Of a DNA stretch of 64,000 bases, positions 34,699-42,353 are shown in pieces. The position numbers were made by a program, and so were the translations under genes. The notes below the pieces were generated by a model. The model ran no database searches, had not been told where the DNA came from, and saw nothing but the letters and a program-made list of their open reading frames with translations. The stretch comes from Sphingobium sp. JS3065 (GTDB lineage: Bacteria > Pseudomonadota > Alphaproteobacteria > Sphingomonadales > Sphingomonadaceae), in NCBI RefSeq assembly GCF_026427355.1, contig NZ_CP102664.1, forward strand, positions 1,674,001 through 1,738,000, in the 5' to 3' direction. The first letter of the stretch is position 1. Every line of letters starts with the position of its first letter.

Positions 34699-34842
34699 AT
34701 GGCCACATTAGTTGGAACACTGCCGCCTGATGGCAAAATCGACTACCTGAGATCTCGCCGGTCGCTCCGCTTGTTTGGTGAATGGATCGAAAGCGCCCGA
34801 GAGAGATCGAATCGGGCGAATGATTCGGTGAGGATCGAATGA
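34699..34842 (+). CDS. Small ORF overlapping the HTH/ImmA gene
   Basis: 47 residues, starting just after the uppP stop and overlapping the next start by ATGA. It is basic, with LRSRRSLRLFGEWIESARERSNRAN. No family recognised. The tight coupling argues that it is translated; it may be a tiny toxin-like or regulatory partner of the HigA-like protein, or merely a leader that couples translation. Confidence 0.4.
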   Translation: MATLVGTLPPDGKIDYLRSRRSLRLFGEWIESARERSNRANDSVRIE

Positions 34843-36086
34843 TCAAGAATAGCCAGCAATACCGATCAACACGACTGGCGCTCGCGTCGCTTCGAATAAG
34901 ACTCGAAGCCATCGGAGACGACGCCACCGATCTCATTGCGCGAGAACGCGAGGAGCTAACGAAGCGTGTCGCCGAAATGAGGAGCGACATGGAACTTTAT
35001 GAACGGCTTCAGGTCACTGAATCTTCGTTACTTCCGGTAGAAAGTCTCTCCGCACTACCGAATCTTCTTATTGCAGCTCGCATTGCCAGAGGAATGACCC
35101 AGAAGGAACTGGCGGAATTCATGGGGCTCAAGATGCAGCAAATCCAAAAGTACGAAGTGGACCGTTATGAATCGGCTAGTCTTCGCCGGATCGCAATGGT
35201 CGCTGATGCCCTAGCCCTCGATATTTTTCAAGCCGGAGAGCTCAACGGTAAGCGGACCTTGAACCATACGGACCCATCTAAAGCGTCATGCTTTCCGGTC
35301 GGTGAGATGTATCGGCGGGGGTGGTTGGGCCCTTATCGGGGATCGCTCATCGATGCTCGCAATACAGCGCCCGAAGATCTTAAGGACTTTTTTGCCAAGG
35401 CTTGGGGTCCGCAGGCGAATTTGCGACACCGATACGCAAGATCAGCAAACATTCCACATGAGCCAGCACTGTCCGCTTGGGAAGCGAGAGTGATGATTCT
35501 TACAGACTTTCGACCTCCCATCCGCGAGTTTTTACCAGTTGTCGCGGACGCAAACTGGCTTCGAAGCCTTGCTGGCTTAAGTCGAGAAAGAGACGGCGTA
35601 AGGCGTGCGCGCCAGCATCTTCTGGATGCCGGCATCGCCTTGGTTGTAGAGGAGGCGTTGCCAGGAATGCATATTGACGGCGCTGCATTGCGGACATGTA
35701 AAGGGAATTACTCAATAGCCCTTACCCTACGTGATCCCCGACTTGAGACCTTCTGGTTTACGCTGATGCACGAGGTCGCTCACCTTGTTCTCCACATTGC
35801 CCCTGGAAAATATGATAGCATTTTTGACGATGTGAATGCTCCGGCGGACTCGGACGACGAGGATGAGGCAGATGTATTTTCCCGAGAAGCGCTGATTCCC
35901 AGCAGAGCATGGGCCAGCTGCAAGTCGCAATTTACCTGGACGCGCGAGGCAATCTTAGCGGACGCTCGGCGTCTCGGCGTAGGGCCAGCCGTCGTTGTTG
36001 GACATATTCGTCGGCAGGCCGGAGACATTCAGTTTCCCAATAGAGTAGCTGCGAATGGCGACGTTCGCGAACAACTCCATGATTAA
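34839..36086 (+). CDS. HTH-XRE / ImmA-IrrE metallopeptidase protein
   Basis: 415 residues. A helix-turn-helix (LLIAARIARGMTQKELAEFM, QIQKYEVDRYESASL) lies at about residues 80-130, preceded by a coiled coil. The C-terminal half is an ImmA/IrrE zinc peptidase with HEVAHLVLH and ADVFSREALIP. Such proteins act as HigA-like antitoxins or as repressors cleaved on stress, as in ICEBs1 ImmA. No HigB toxin is recognised upstream; only a 47-codon ORF overlaps it. GC content here is visibly lower than in the flanking metal genes, suggesting separate acquisition. Confidence 0.88.
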   Translation: MIKNSQQYRSTRLALASLRIRLEAIGDDATDLIAREREELTKRVAEMRSDMELYERLQVTESSLLPVESLSALPNLLIAARIARGMTQKELAEFMGLKMQQIQKYEVDRYESASLRRIAMVADALALDIFQAGELNGKRTLNHTDPSKASCFPVGEMYRRGWLGPYRGSLIDARNTAPEDLKDFFAKAWGPQANLRHRYARSANIPHEPALSAWEARVMILTDFRPPIREFLPVVADANWLRSLAGLSRERDGVRRARQHLLDAGIALVVEEALPGMHIDGAALRTCKGNYSIALTLRDPRLETFWFTLMHEVAHLVLHIAPGKYDSIFDDVNAPADSDDEDEADVFSREALIPSRAWASCKSQFTWTREAILADARRLGVGPAVVVGHIRRQAGDIQFPNRVAANGDVREQLHD

Positions 36087-36246
36087 CGTCCCTGTCAAAG
36101 GTTTGATTGCTCGGATGCCGCCTTCTCCGAAACTTGTCATGACTGCCACCGCTGCCATGACACGTCTTCGCCGCTCAAAGAATAATACGAAGAAGTTTGG
36201 TACAGGCTATCACGTAGACGATAGGTTTGTAATTCTGGACAGGTGA
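36079..36246 (+). CDS. Possible small basic protein downstream of ImmA gene
   Basis: 55 codons from an ATG that overlaps the previous stop (ATGATTAA). Basic, ending VDDRFVILDR, no recognised motif or family. The start position is the main support; it may not be real. Confidence 0.25.
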   Translation: MINVPVKGLIARMPPSPKLVMTATAAMTRLRRSKNNTKKFGTGYHVDDRFVILDR

Positions 36247-36259
36247 ATGGTTCGATCTG

Positions 36260-37420
36260 ATGAGCTTTGAGTTCCCCGAGGAAAAGTTCCCTATCCCGAA
36301 ATTGGTGTGGCATGGCGCAGCAGGCCCTGCGCGCGCAATGCCATTCGACTTCAATCGTGAGTCACGCTTGATCCTGCAAGCGGAGGTGGATGGTCGAGTG
36401 TCTACGCTCCTGATGGACAGCGGGATGGAGGTGTCCGCGATCAGTCGGGATCTCTTCTCACGCCTTCACCGAAAGTCTGCCGGCACCCTGCCAATTTATG
36501 ACCGAGGCGCGCTCCAAGAGACGCAGCTCGTCCAGGGTGTCGACGTCAGCCTACCCATGGTTAGCATTCGCGGAATGACTGTCGCAGTGATGGATATGGA
36601 TCTTCTGTGTTCGATGATCGGATTGCGAATAGATGGAGTGCTGGGACGGGAGATATTCGAAGCCGCATTCGTTGATATAGATTTCCCTCAGAGACAGATC
36701 GCATTTGCACCAGCAGGCGCAGCATTTCATTCGGTTGCGGCGGCCACGACGCCGCTCAGAAGATTCAAAGCAGGGCGTGGTCGCATCATAGCCGTGTTGC
36801 TCGAAAGCGGGCCACCCGTTGAACTCGAATTCGACCTTGGCTCCGCTAACCCCCTCGTCTTACAATCCAGCTACTGGAAGCCAAATGGCCTGCATCTGGA
36901 CCGACGCCTGTCGAATTCGCTGGTGGGTGGTGCCAATGGCATTCGGGAAACCGGTCTCATTAGCATGAAAGAAGTGTCCTTCGCAGGCTTCACACTAACC
37001 GGAGTCGATGCGCTGCTCGAGCAACCCACGCCCGGCTTTGATCATCGTCTCGGACACGGAACGATTGGTATGCCGATCCTCTCGAAATTTCGCATTGGAG
37101 CCGACTATACCAATAATGTTCTCCATGTGTCCTCGCCTTCCAAGACCGGCGCGATTCCAATCCCGCGGAATCGAACGGGTCTGCGGGTCTTGCAGCAAAA
37201 TCAGTATTTGAGAGTTCTTCTGGTAGCCCGTGACAGTCCTGCAGCGAAGGAGAACTGGCAGCCAGGCGACTTGATTCGCTTGGTGAACGGTAGACCGATC
37301 GACGATGTATATTGGTCATCGGGCTTTTGGCGATGGGGCGAAGCCGACGCAGGCACAGAGGTGTGTCTGACGATGGAAAATGGGGGAATCAGATATTTGA
37401 TTCTGGGCGATTATTACTGA
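36260..37420 (+). CDS. Retropepsin-like aspartic protease with PDZ domain (A)
   Basis: 386 residues. Two aspartic half-domains are visible: STLLMDSGMEVSAIS (DSG) near residue 50 and VELEFDLGSANPLVL (DLG) near 190, each followed by a hydrophobic-Gly strand (IDGVLGREIF, GTIGMPILSKF). The C-terminal 90 residues are a PDZ-like fold (YLRVLLVARDSPAAKENWQPGDLIRLVNGRPI). It ends in LGDYY, like its paralog B (LADYY). Unlike B there is no signal peptide, so location is unclear; the ribosome site is weak. GC is low for the window. Substrate unknown. Confidence 0.8.
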   Translation: MSFEFPEEKFPIPKLVWHGAAGPARAMPFDFNRESRLILQAEVDGRVSTLLMDSGMEVSAISRDLFSRLHRKSAGTLPIYDRGALQETQLVQGVDVSLPMVSIRGMTVAVMDMDLLCSMIGLRIDGVLGREIFEAAFVDIDFPQRQIAFAPAGAAFHSVAAATTPLRRFKAGRGRIIAVLLESGPPVELEFDLGSANPLVLQSSYWKPNGLHLDRRLSNSLVGGANGIRETGLISMKEVSFAGFTLTGVDALLEQPTPGFDHRLGHGTIGMPILSKFRIGADYTNNVLHVSSPSKTGAIPIPRNRTGLRVLQQNQYLRVLLVARDSPAAKENWQPGDLIRLVNGRPIDDVYWSSGFWRWGEADAGTEVCLTMENGGIRYLILGDYY

Positions 37421-37550
37421 GCTGTAACGCGATCGCTTGGCAGGTGAGGCTGCGAGAACCTTGGTCGGACAAATATTTTGCATCGCTCGCTTGCATCGCT
37501 TCGCCGTACATTTTTCCATGGCGCCCATGCGAATTTGGTATGAGCTGGGC

Positions 37551-37600
37551 TGGGGCCGCAGCTTGCTGCGACCCCAGATGATTCTGACGTGCGGTCAGAA
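37551..37600 (-). terminator. Two hairpins at the end of the porin gene
   Basis: 37551-37576 forms TGGGG-C-CGCAG-(CTTG)-CTGCG-A-CCCCA, a strong stem with one mismatch. 37582-37600 forms TTCTGAC-(GTGCG)-GTCAGAA and overlaps the porin stop codon. They lie between the convergent retropepsin A and porin genes and could end both transcripts, but neither is followed by a clear T-run. Confidence 0.5.
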
Positions 37601-38332
37601 CGCTACGCCGATCGTGCCGACAACACCCGCCTTCGAGATGTTGCGCGTGCCGTTGAAGAGATCCTTGTTGGTATCCACATAGGATACTCCTAAAGTCAGG
37701 CTCTTCCACGTATAGGACGCTCCGACGCTCCAGTCGGTGTATTTCTCACCAAAAGTAAGGTAGCTTCGGTTAAACGACCGTCCCAGGTGGGCTGACAAAC
37801 TCAACGGTGTTTGCGGAATAGCGGCCGAAAGATCTCCGGCAATGTAAAGGCTGTCTCGCTTCGTGACATTGTCGAGAGACAGCGCCTGCTGCTTCGGCGC
37901 ATAAGCCGCGCTGAGTTTTCCCGTCACTGGACCCAAAGTATGGGAGACCGACGCATAGGGTTCCGCAAAGTCGGAATTCTTGAAACCAGAATTCGGATAG
38001 TAATAGTAGAGAACACCTACATCGAGCGTGGTACCGCCGAACGAGTGCTTATAGCCTGCGATCAGGTCGATCTCTTGGCTGTTGTCGTAGATATAGCGAT
38101 CTACCGACGAGCCCCACACGGTCGCATAGAAGCCAGAGGTGTGACTGACGGTAAAAGTGCCCTGCACCGCAGCGCGCTTGTTGGTCTGCGAGATACCACG
38201 GAAGCGATAATCCGACACGAGAGTGGCGCCTCCAGAGATCGTGATATCACTTGGCGGCGCTTCCTGCGCCAACGCGGGCGATACGACGCTAGCCAGAAGA
38301 ATCGCTGAAGACAGCGCTATTGATTTTCGCAC
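37595..38332 (-). CDS. TorF-family putative porin
   Basis: 245 residues. Signal peptide to about residue 22 (SSAILLASVVSPALAQ). The mature chain is a small beta-barrel with alternating aromatic strands, with the family opening DITISGGATLVSDYRFRGIS and Gly-Tyr/Phe strands to a terminal GVVGTIGVAF (outer-membrane C-terminal Phe). TorF/CHP02001 proteins are uncharacterised outer-membrane porins common in sphingomonads. Its neighbours are an orphan histidine kinase upstream on the same strand and the retropepsin-PDZ pair. Lower GC than the metal genes. Confidence 0.88.
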   Translation of the reverse strand: MRKSIALSSAILLASVVSPALAQEAPPSDITISGGATLVSDYRFRGISQTNKRAAVQGTFTVSHTSGFYATVWGSSVDRYIYDNSQEIDLIAGYKHSFGGTTLDVGVLYYYYPNSGFKNSDFAEPYASVSHTLGPVTGKLSAAYAPKQQALSLDNVTKRDSLYIAGDLSAAIPQTPLSLSAHLGRSFNRSYLTFGEKYTDWSVGASYTWKSLTLGVSYVDTNKDLFNGTRNISKAGVVGTIGVAF

Positions 38333-38701
38333 GAGTGTTTCCCCTTATGAAAGTCTCCTTGTTCTCCTGCGCTCCACCACGCTCAGTCCTCTCGCTCGCG
38401 CTGAACGGGGGCCGAATAGCAATGAAGGTTTTCACAATGTAGCAACATTGTGCAACGCACAAGAAACGTACGGGCAACATAAGAAATTTTCACCAGGTGT
38501 GGCGCCTCGGCAACATCTCGGATAGCACGAGCGTCGAAAGGCAGGTTGAGACCGAATCGCAGCCGGGCGCTCCGATGGACATCCGGATAAGTTTTAGAAT
38601 GCGGCGACTCTCCCTAGCGGGGAGGAGCGCCAATCGTGAGGGATTGGATGAATGGCCGATCAAGCTCTGAACCGCCTCTCGCGCGGAGCCTAGGACATAG
38701 A
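38333..38701. other. Intergenic stretch between histidine kinase and porin
   Basis: 369 bases with no credible gene. It should contain the porin promoter; the AT-rich part around 38410-38500 is the likely place, but no clear -35/-10 pair or operator was identified. Confidence 0.5.
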
Positions 38702-40078
38702 TTATGAAACCTTGCTTGACTCCGAGGCCGATCGCGTTGAGGCGGTGAGCGGCAGGGCTGCACGCACACGGAGTCCCGGCTTGGCATCTTCAAGGCGCAG
38801 CACGCCACGGTGAAGTCGGACAATTGCGTCGACTAACGGTAGCCCAAGGCCGTGGCCAATCGTCGGAGTGCTACGTGTGAGCCGACCGAATCGGCTCAAA
38901 ACCAAAGCGCGTTGATCGACATCAATTCCATAGCCATCGTCTTGTACTGTCAGAATGGCACTGTCTTCACTGACGGCGACCGCCAGTTTGATCAACGTTT
39001 TAGATGGTGTATGCCGAAGACAATTTTCCACCAGATTGATCAGCATCTGCGTCAGCAACAATCGATCGCCCAATATATAGGCCGTATCGCAAGAGCCGAG
39101 AATGAGACGATGCCCTGTTTCGAGAGCCACCGGCTCCATCATATGGCTGATTTCGCTCACCAGTCCGTCGAGGCTAACGGCGATAAAACCCGCGCGCCGG
39201 TTCCCCCCTTCAATTTCAGCAATTCGCAGTAAAGCGTTGAACGTCGCAAGCAAAATATCTGTTTGTGCGATCGCGGTGACGAGATCCTCATTGACCAGTT
39301 TCGCGTCATCCGTCCGCGCAAGCGAAGCAAGCTGGCTTCTCAGCCGCGCAAGGGGCGCTCGCAACTCGTGTGAGATATCATTTGAAACGTTCCTCATCTG
39401 AGCCATCCGATCGCTGAGATGATCAAGCATTCGGTTAAATTCCTCAGCCTGCTGTTGGAATTTACCCGTCCCTTCAATGATCGGCACGCGATGCCGAAGG
39501 TCGCCATCGGTGATCGCTTCAACAGTTTGGCGCAGTTCGCCGATCCGATGACTAATAAACCATTGATAAAATAGAGCGATACTCAAACCAATGAGCATGA
39601 TCGCGCCGAAGGCTAACAGGTGAGTCTGCGCCAGCCCGGACTTGTACTTATCAAATGGGTCATTCTCTGCGATGACAGTGAGCCGCCGCCCCTGCCCTAG
39701 TTCGCGCGTAAGACCACGCGCGCGGATATGGGCTCCATGGACATCCTGTATTTCAACCACAGAAAAACCGAGTGACGGCCGCCTCAATGTTTTTACATTC
39801 CCGGCAAGTGGTTTGCCCATTTCGTCGGTGATCACAACCCCAAAATCGCGCAGATTGCCGCGATTTGAAAGCGTGAAGATCCGCGCCTGGAGTTCGGATT
39901 GGCTAGCCCCGCTCCCTTCCTGCGCGATCAAGCTGCTTTCCAACTTTACCCACTGATCAAGCGATTGCCGGACCTTCTGTTCGTCCGCTGAAAAAAGAGC
40001 GAATCCACTTACAGATGTGGCGACGATGAATAAGCACAAAAATGAGGTCATCGGTGATCTCAAGGAATAAGAGATCAT
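38702..40078 (-). CDS. Orphan sensor histidine kinase
   Basis: 458 residues from ATG 40078. TM1 (SFLCLFIVATSVSGFALF), an extracytoplasmic domain of about 130 residues, TM2 (LLAFGAIMLIGLSIALFYQ) and a HAMP domain (RIGELRQTVEAITDGDLRHRV) are followed by the H-box DISHELRAPLARL and an HATPase with MLINLVENCLRHTP, DDGYGID and GHGLGLPLVDAI. All catalytic boxes look intact. No response-regulator gene lies on either side, so its partner must be elsewhere or lost. It sits between the porin and retropepsin B, all on the minus strand, suggesting envelope sensing. Confidence 0.92.
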   Translation of the reverse strand: MISYSLRSPMTSFLCLFIVATSVSGFALFSADEQKVRQSLDQWVKLESSLIAQEGSGASQSELQARIFTLSNRGNLRDFGVVITDEMGKPLAGNVKTLRRPSLGFSVVEIQDVHGAHIRARGLTRELGQGRRLTVIAENDPFDKYKSGLAQTHLLAFGAIMLIGLSIALFYQWFISHRIGELRQTVEAITDGDLRHRVPIIEGTGKFQQQAEEFNRMLDHLSDRMAQMRNVSNDISHELRAPLARLRSQLASLARTDDAKLVNEDLVTAIAQTDILLATFNALLRIAEIEGGNRRAGFIAVSLDGLVSEISHMMEPVALETGHRLILGSCDTAYILGDRLLLTQMLINLVENCLRHTPSKTLIKLAVAVSEDSAILTVQDDGYGIDVDQRALVLSRFGRLTRSTPTIGHGLGLPLVDAIVRLHRGVLRLEDAKPGLRVRAALPLTASTRSASESSKVS

Positions 40079-40144
40079 AGCTTCCACCCCTTCAACCAGA
40101 CCCGAGCAAGATCGGCACATTCCTTTGCTTTTCTGTCGGATTGC

Positions 40145-41380
40145 TCAGTAGTAATCGGCAAGATTTAGCATCCGCGTCGTTCCGTCTGCGAGCTTGAGCG
40201 TTACCCGACTTCCTGCGGGGCCATAACGCCACTGCCAGAGTAGTCCCCGCGTATAGGAAGCGTCGATAGCACGACCATTCACGGCTATGACTTGTTCACC
40301 CACAGTCCACCCTGCTTGATCCGCAGGACTGCCGGATGCCACATGCACAACAGTCAGGTCAGTAGCGGAGGCTGCGAGACCAAGGCCGCTTCGATCCTTC
40401 AGCATCGGCAGGCGCGCCCGAGCTGGGGCGGATCGCAACCACAACTGCCCTTGGGACACGTCCAGCACGATATCGAATTGTCCGAGCAGCGGCATCCCCA
40501 CATTGCCTACTGTACTCACCGAGGTCCACCGATCGAGGGCAAGCGCCGGAACAGAGGCGACCGTGAGCGCGCCCAAGCTCACCTTGTCGGCGATGAAGGA
40601 CTTGACGACTTGCACCCCTTCGACCCCGCCGATGGCGGCGGTGGAAACGGGTTTGCCAGCCAGAAGGGCGTGCGCCTCGACATAGGCGGAGGATAACATC
40701 AGCGCCGACGAGTTGCCGAAATCGAGCATCAGCGGCACCGGGTCCAGTCCGGTGATGGACGCGAGCAGGAACAATTCCTGTTTGGCGCCGTGCCTAAGCG
40801 GCAGCGCAGTCCATTCCGGCCCCGCCACAAAGCTGGCCGGCTTCTCAAATGCAAAGCGTCGTGTCGCAAAATCGAGCGCCACGCAGCCGCCGGCCAGCAC
40901 GTCTGCCCCGAGCAGCATATCGACAGGCCGACCAAAGGCGGCAGAGGCCGCTCGCAAGTCTGCGACCACCGCGAAGGGAAGGACGGGAGCATAAGCGCCC
41001 AGCGTCACCGCGACATTGCGGACCAGACCAACCGGAGCCTTGCCGCCCAGGCCGTTGATCCGTCGCGGCTCCAGGTTCGTCATGCCTAGCTTCGCAGCAA
41101 GCGGCTTGCTGATAATGGACGCGCCGCTGCCGCTGTCGAGTACCGCGTCGATTGCTATGCCGGACACCTTGGCAGGCACGATCAGCGTGTCACCGGTTCC
41201 GACTTCTAGGGGACGCCAAGTCGGAGGCGTAGCGAAGCCGCCCCAAAGTTGATCGCGATTGTTTCTCGCCGCCCATAGCGGAAGCGGAAACCTCGTTACG
41301 ATTAGCCCAGCACCCATACACATGAGTGCCGTCCGCCGGTCAGCGTGCCGGGTCGTCTCCAATTCAGCCCAGGTTTCCAC
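40145..41380 (-). CDS. Retropepsin-like aspartic protease with PDZ domain (B)
   Basis: 411 residues from a GTG with GGA 7 bases upstream. An N-terminal hydrophobic segment (MCMGAGLIVTRFPLPLWAA) suggests export. Aspartic half-domains: IAIDAVLDSGSGASII (DSG) and VPLMLDFGNSSALML (DFG); Gly strands VDMLLGADVLAGG and VGNVGMPLLGQFDIVLD. A PDZ domain follows (LTVVHVASGSPADQAGWTVGEQVIAVNGRAI), and the end is LADYY. Paralog of A at 36260. It is preceded by a MerR-type promoter nearly identical to that of the pbrT-like gene, so it should be induced by Pb/Cd/Zn. Substrate unknown; a periplasmic protease for metal-damaged or regulatory proteins is inferred. Confidence 0.82.
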   Translation of the reverse strand: METWAELETTRHADRRTALMCMGAGLIVTRFPLPLWAARNNRDQLWGGFATPPTWRPLEVGTGDTLIVPAKVSGIAIDAVLDSGSGASIISKPLAAKLGMTNLEPRRINGLGGKAPVGLVRNVAVTLGAYAPVLPFAVVADLRAASAAFGRPVDMLLGADVLAGGCVALDFATRRFAFEKPASFVAGPEWTALPLRHGAKQELFLLASITGLDPVPLMLDFGNSSALMLSSAYVEAHALLAGKPVSTAAIGGVEGVQVVKSFIADKVSLGALTVASVPALALDRWTSVSTVGNVGMPLLGQFDIVLDVSQGQLWLRSAPARARLPMLKDRSGLGLAASATDLTVVHVASGSPADQAGWTVGEQVIAVNGRAIDASYTRGLLWQWRYGPAGSRVTLKLADGTTRMLNLADYY

Positions 41381-41424
41381 CAGATTTCCATTCGATTCTC
41401 ACCGGTCGCGAAGAGGTGCGAGCT

Positions 41425-41697
41425 TTAACTACATGCTCTAGCTACTAGAGGGTCAAGCCCCTCGATCACCAATATTACCACCGTGCAGCGGTTCGAGCGA
41501 GAGAAGCGTTTCGAGAGGCCCGCCGCGAGGCTCACCGCCCGGCTCCCATCCGCGAACCCGTATCGATCGGGATTGACGTCGTCGTCGGACGGATCCGCAA
41601 GAGCTGGAACCGGCCCTGCGAACGCCGCAACGACAAAAACGACGTTAGTGTACGAAGATGACGGGATGACATCGAAAATACTCGTTTTGGTCGCCAT
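41425..41697 (-). CDS. Doubtful small exported protein after merR
   Basis: 90 codons from ATG 41697, 10 bases past the merR stop. The N-terminus looks like a signal peptide (NVVFVVAAFAGPVPALA), then an acidic DPSDDDVNPDR stretch. No family. The 3' end runs through the retropepsin B operator, which argues against it; it may be spurious or a decayed gene. Confidence 0.25.
   Translation of the reverse strand: MATKTSIFDVIPSSSYTNVVFVVAAFAGPVPALADPSDDDVNPDRYGFADGSRAVSLAAGLSKRFSRSNRCTVVILVIEGLDPLVARACS
41426..41456 (-). promoter_or_regulatory. MerR-type promoter/operator of retropepsin B
   Basis: Minus strand: -35 TTGACC, 19-base spacer, -10 TAGTTA. Dyad ATGCTCTAG-N3-CTAGAGGGT (41433-41453) with core CTCTAG/CTAGAG intact. 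The predicted start near 41419 leaves a 39-base leader before the GTG. Confidence 0.8.
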
Positions 41698-41707
41698 CAA
41701 AAGGCCG

Positions 41708-42106
41708 CTATCCTACCGGTCGGGCAATTGCCTGGATAACCCGGCACTCGGCCATCGTTCGGGCACAACACGCGCTGGCGCTCATAGCGCTCAACTCGTC
41801 ACGCAAGGCAGAAAGTTGGCGAAGTCGATCCTCCACACCGACCAGATGGCGCGCGGCGATTTCCGCTGCTTCCGCACAGTCGCGCTCCGGTTGATCGGCA
41901 AGCGCGAGGAGCGAGCGGATTTCGTCGATCGAGAAACCCAGCCTTCGCCCGTTCCGCACGAAGTTCAGGCGATCCACATCACCGTTACCATAGGTGCGTC
42001 TGCCCGAAGATGTGCGCAAGGGTGTTTCGAGCACACCAATTTGTTCGTAAAATCGGATCGTCGTCACCTTGGTCGCAGTCGCGCGCGCCAGATCTCCAAT
42101 CTTCAT
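41708..42106 (-). CDS. MerR-family metal regulator (second copy)
   Basis: 132 residues from ATG 42106. Winged helix MKIGDLARATATKVTTIRFYEQIGVL; dimer helix; cysteines at the CadR/PbrR positions (PERDCAEAA and CCARTMAECRVIQ, an extra Cys next to the second ligand). Diverged from the 30749 copy but of the same Pb/Cd/Zn class. It lies divergent from the second czc operon, whose promoter has a MerR-type site 45-75 bases upstream of this start codon. It probably controls that operon and perhaps retropepsin B downstream. Confidence 0.92.
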   Translation of the reverse strand: MKIGDLARATATKVTTIRFYEQIGVLETPLRTSSGRRTYGNGDVDRLNFVRNGRRLGFSIDEIRSLLALADQPERDCAEAAEIAARHLVGVEDRLRQLSALRDELSAMSASACCARTMAECRVIQAIARPVG

Positions 42107-42150
42107 TTCACGTTTGCTCCATAATTTTTGCGACGATCCAACTTTTGGGC

Positions 42151-42181
42151 TTGCTCCTATAGTAACTAGAGATTGTAAAGA
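42151..42181 (+). promoter_or_regulatory. MerR-type promoter of second czc operon
   Basis: -35 TTGCTC, 19-base spacer with dyad CTATAG-TAA-CTAGAG, -10 TAAAGA, reading towards czcC at 42354. The half-sites differ from the CTCTAG type upstream of pbrT and retropepsin B, which may reflect recognition by a different MerR copy. Confidence 0.75.
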
Positions 42182-42353
42182 AGCCAGATGATTGACACTC
42201 AAACCGTTGACGGGTGCGCCCGCCATCGACGCGCCAAGCTTGGCCCGACCTCTGGGTTGCGGGCGTGATCGCGCTTCAATACCTCCAGCTCATGCGTGAG
42301 ATCGTCCGCAAAGGGCGCGCTGCGCTACGGCCAGTTTCCTAGGAGTGCGCAGG

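Larger units (their letters stand above)
41381..41707. other. Spacer between retropepsin B and second merR gene
   Basis: 327 bases. Besides the MerR-type operator at 41426-41456, the only coding candidate is a minus-strand frame ending at 41425 that overlaps the operator (listed separately). Nothing else recognised. Confidence 0.5.
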
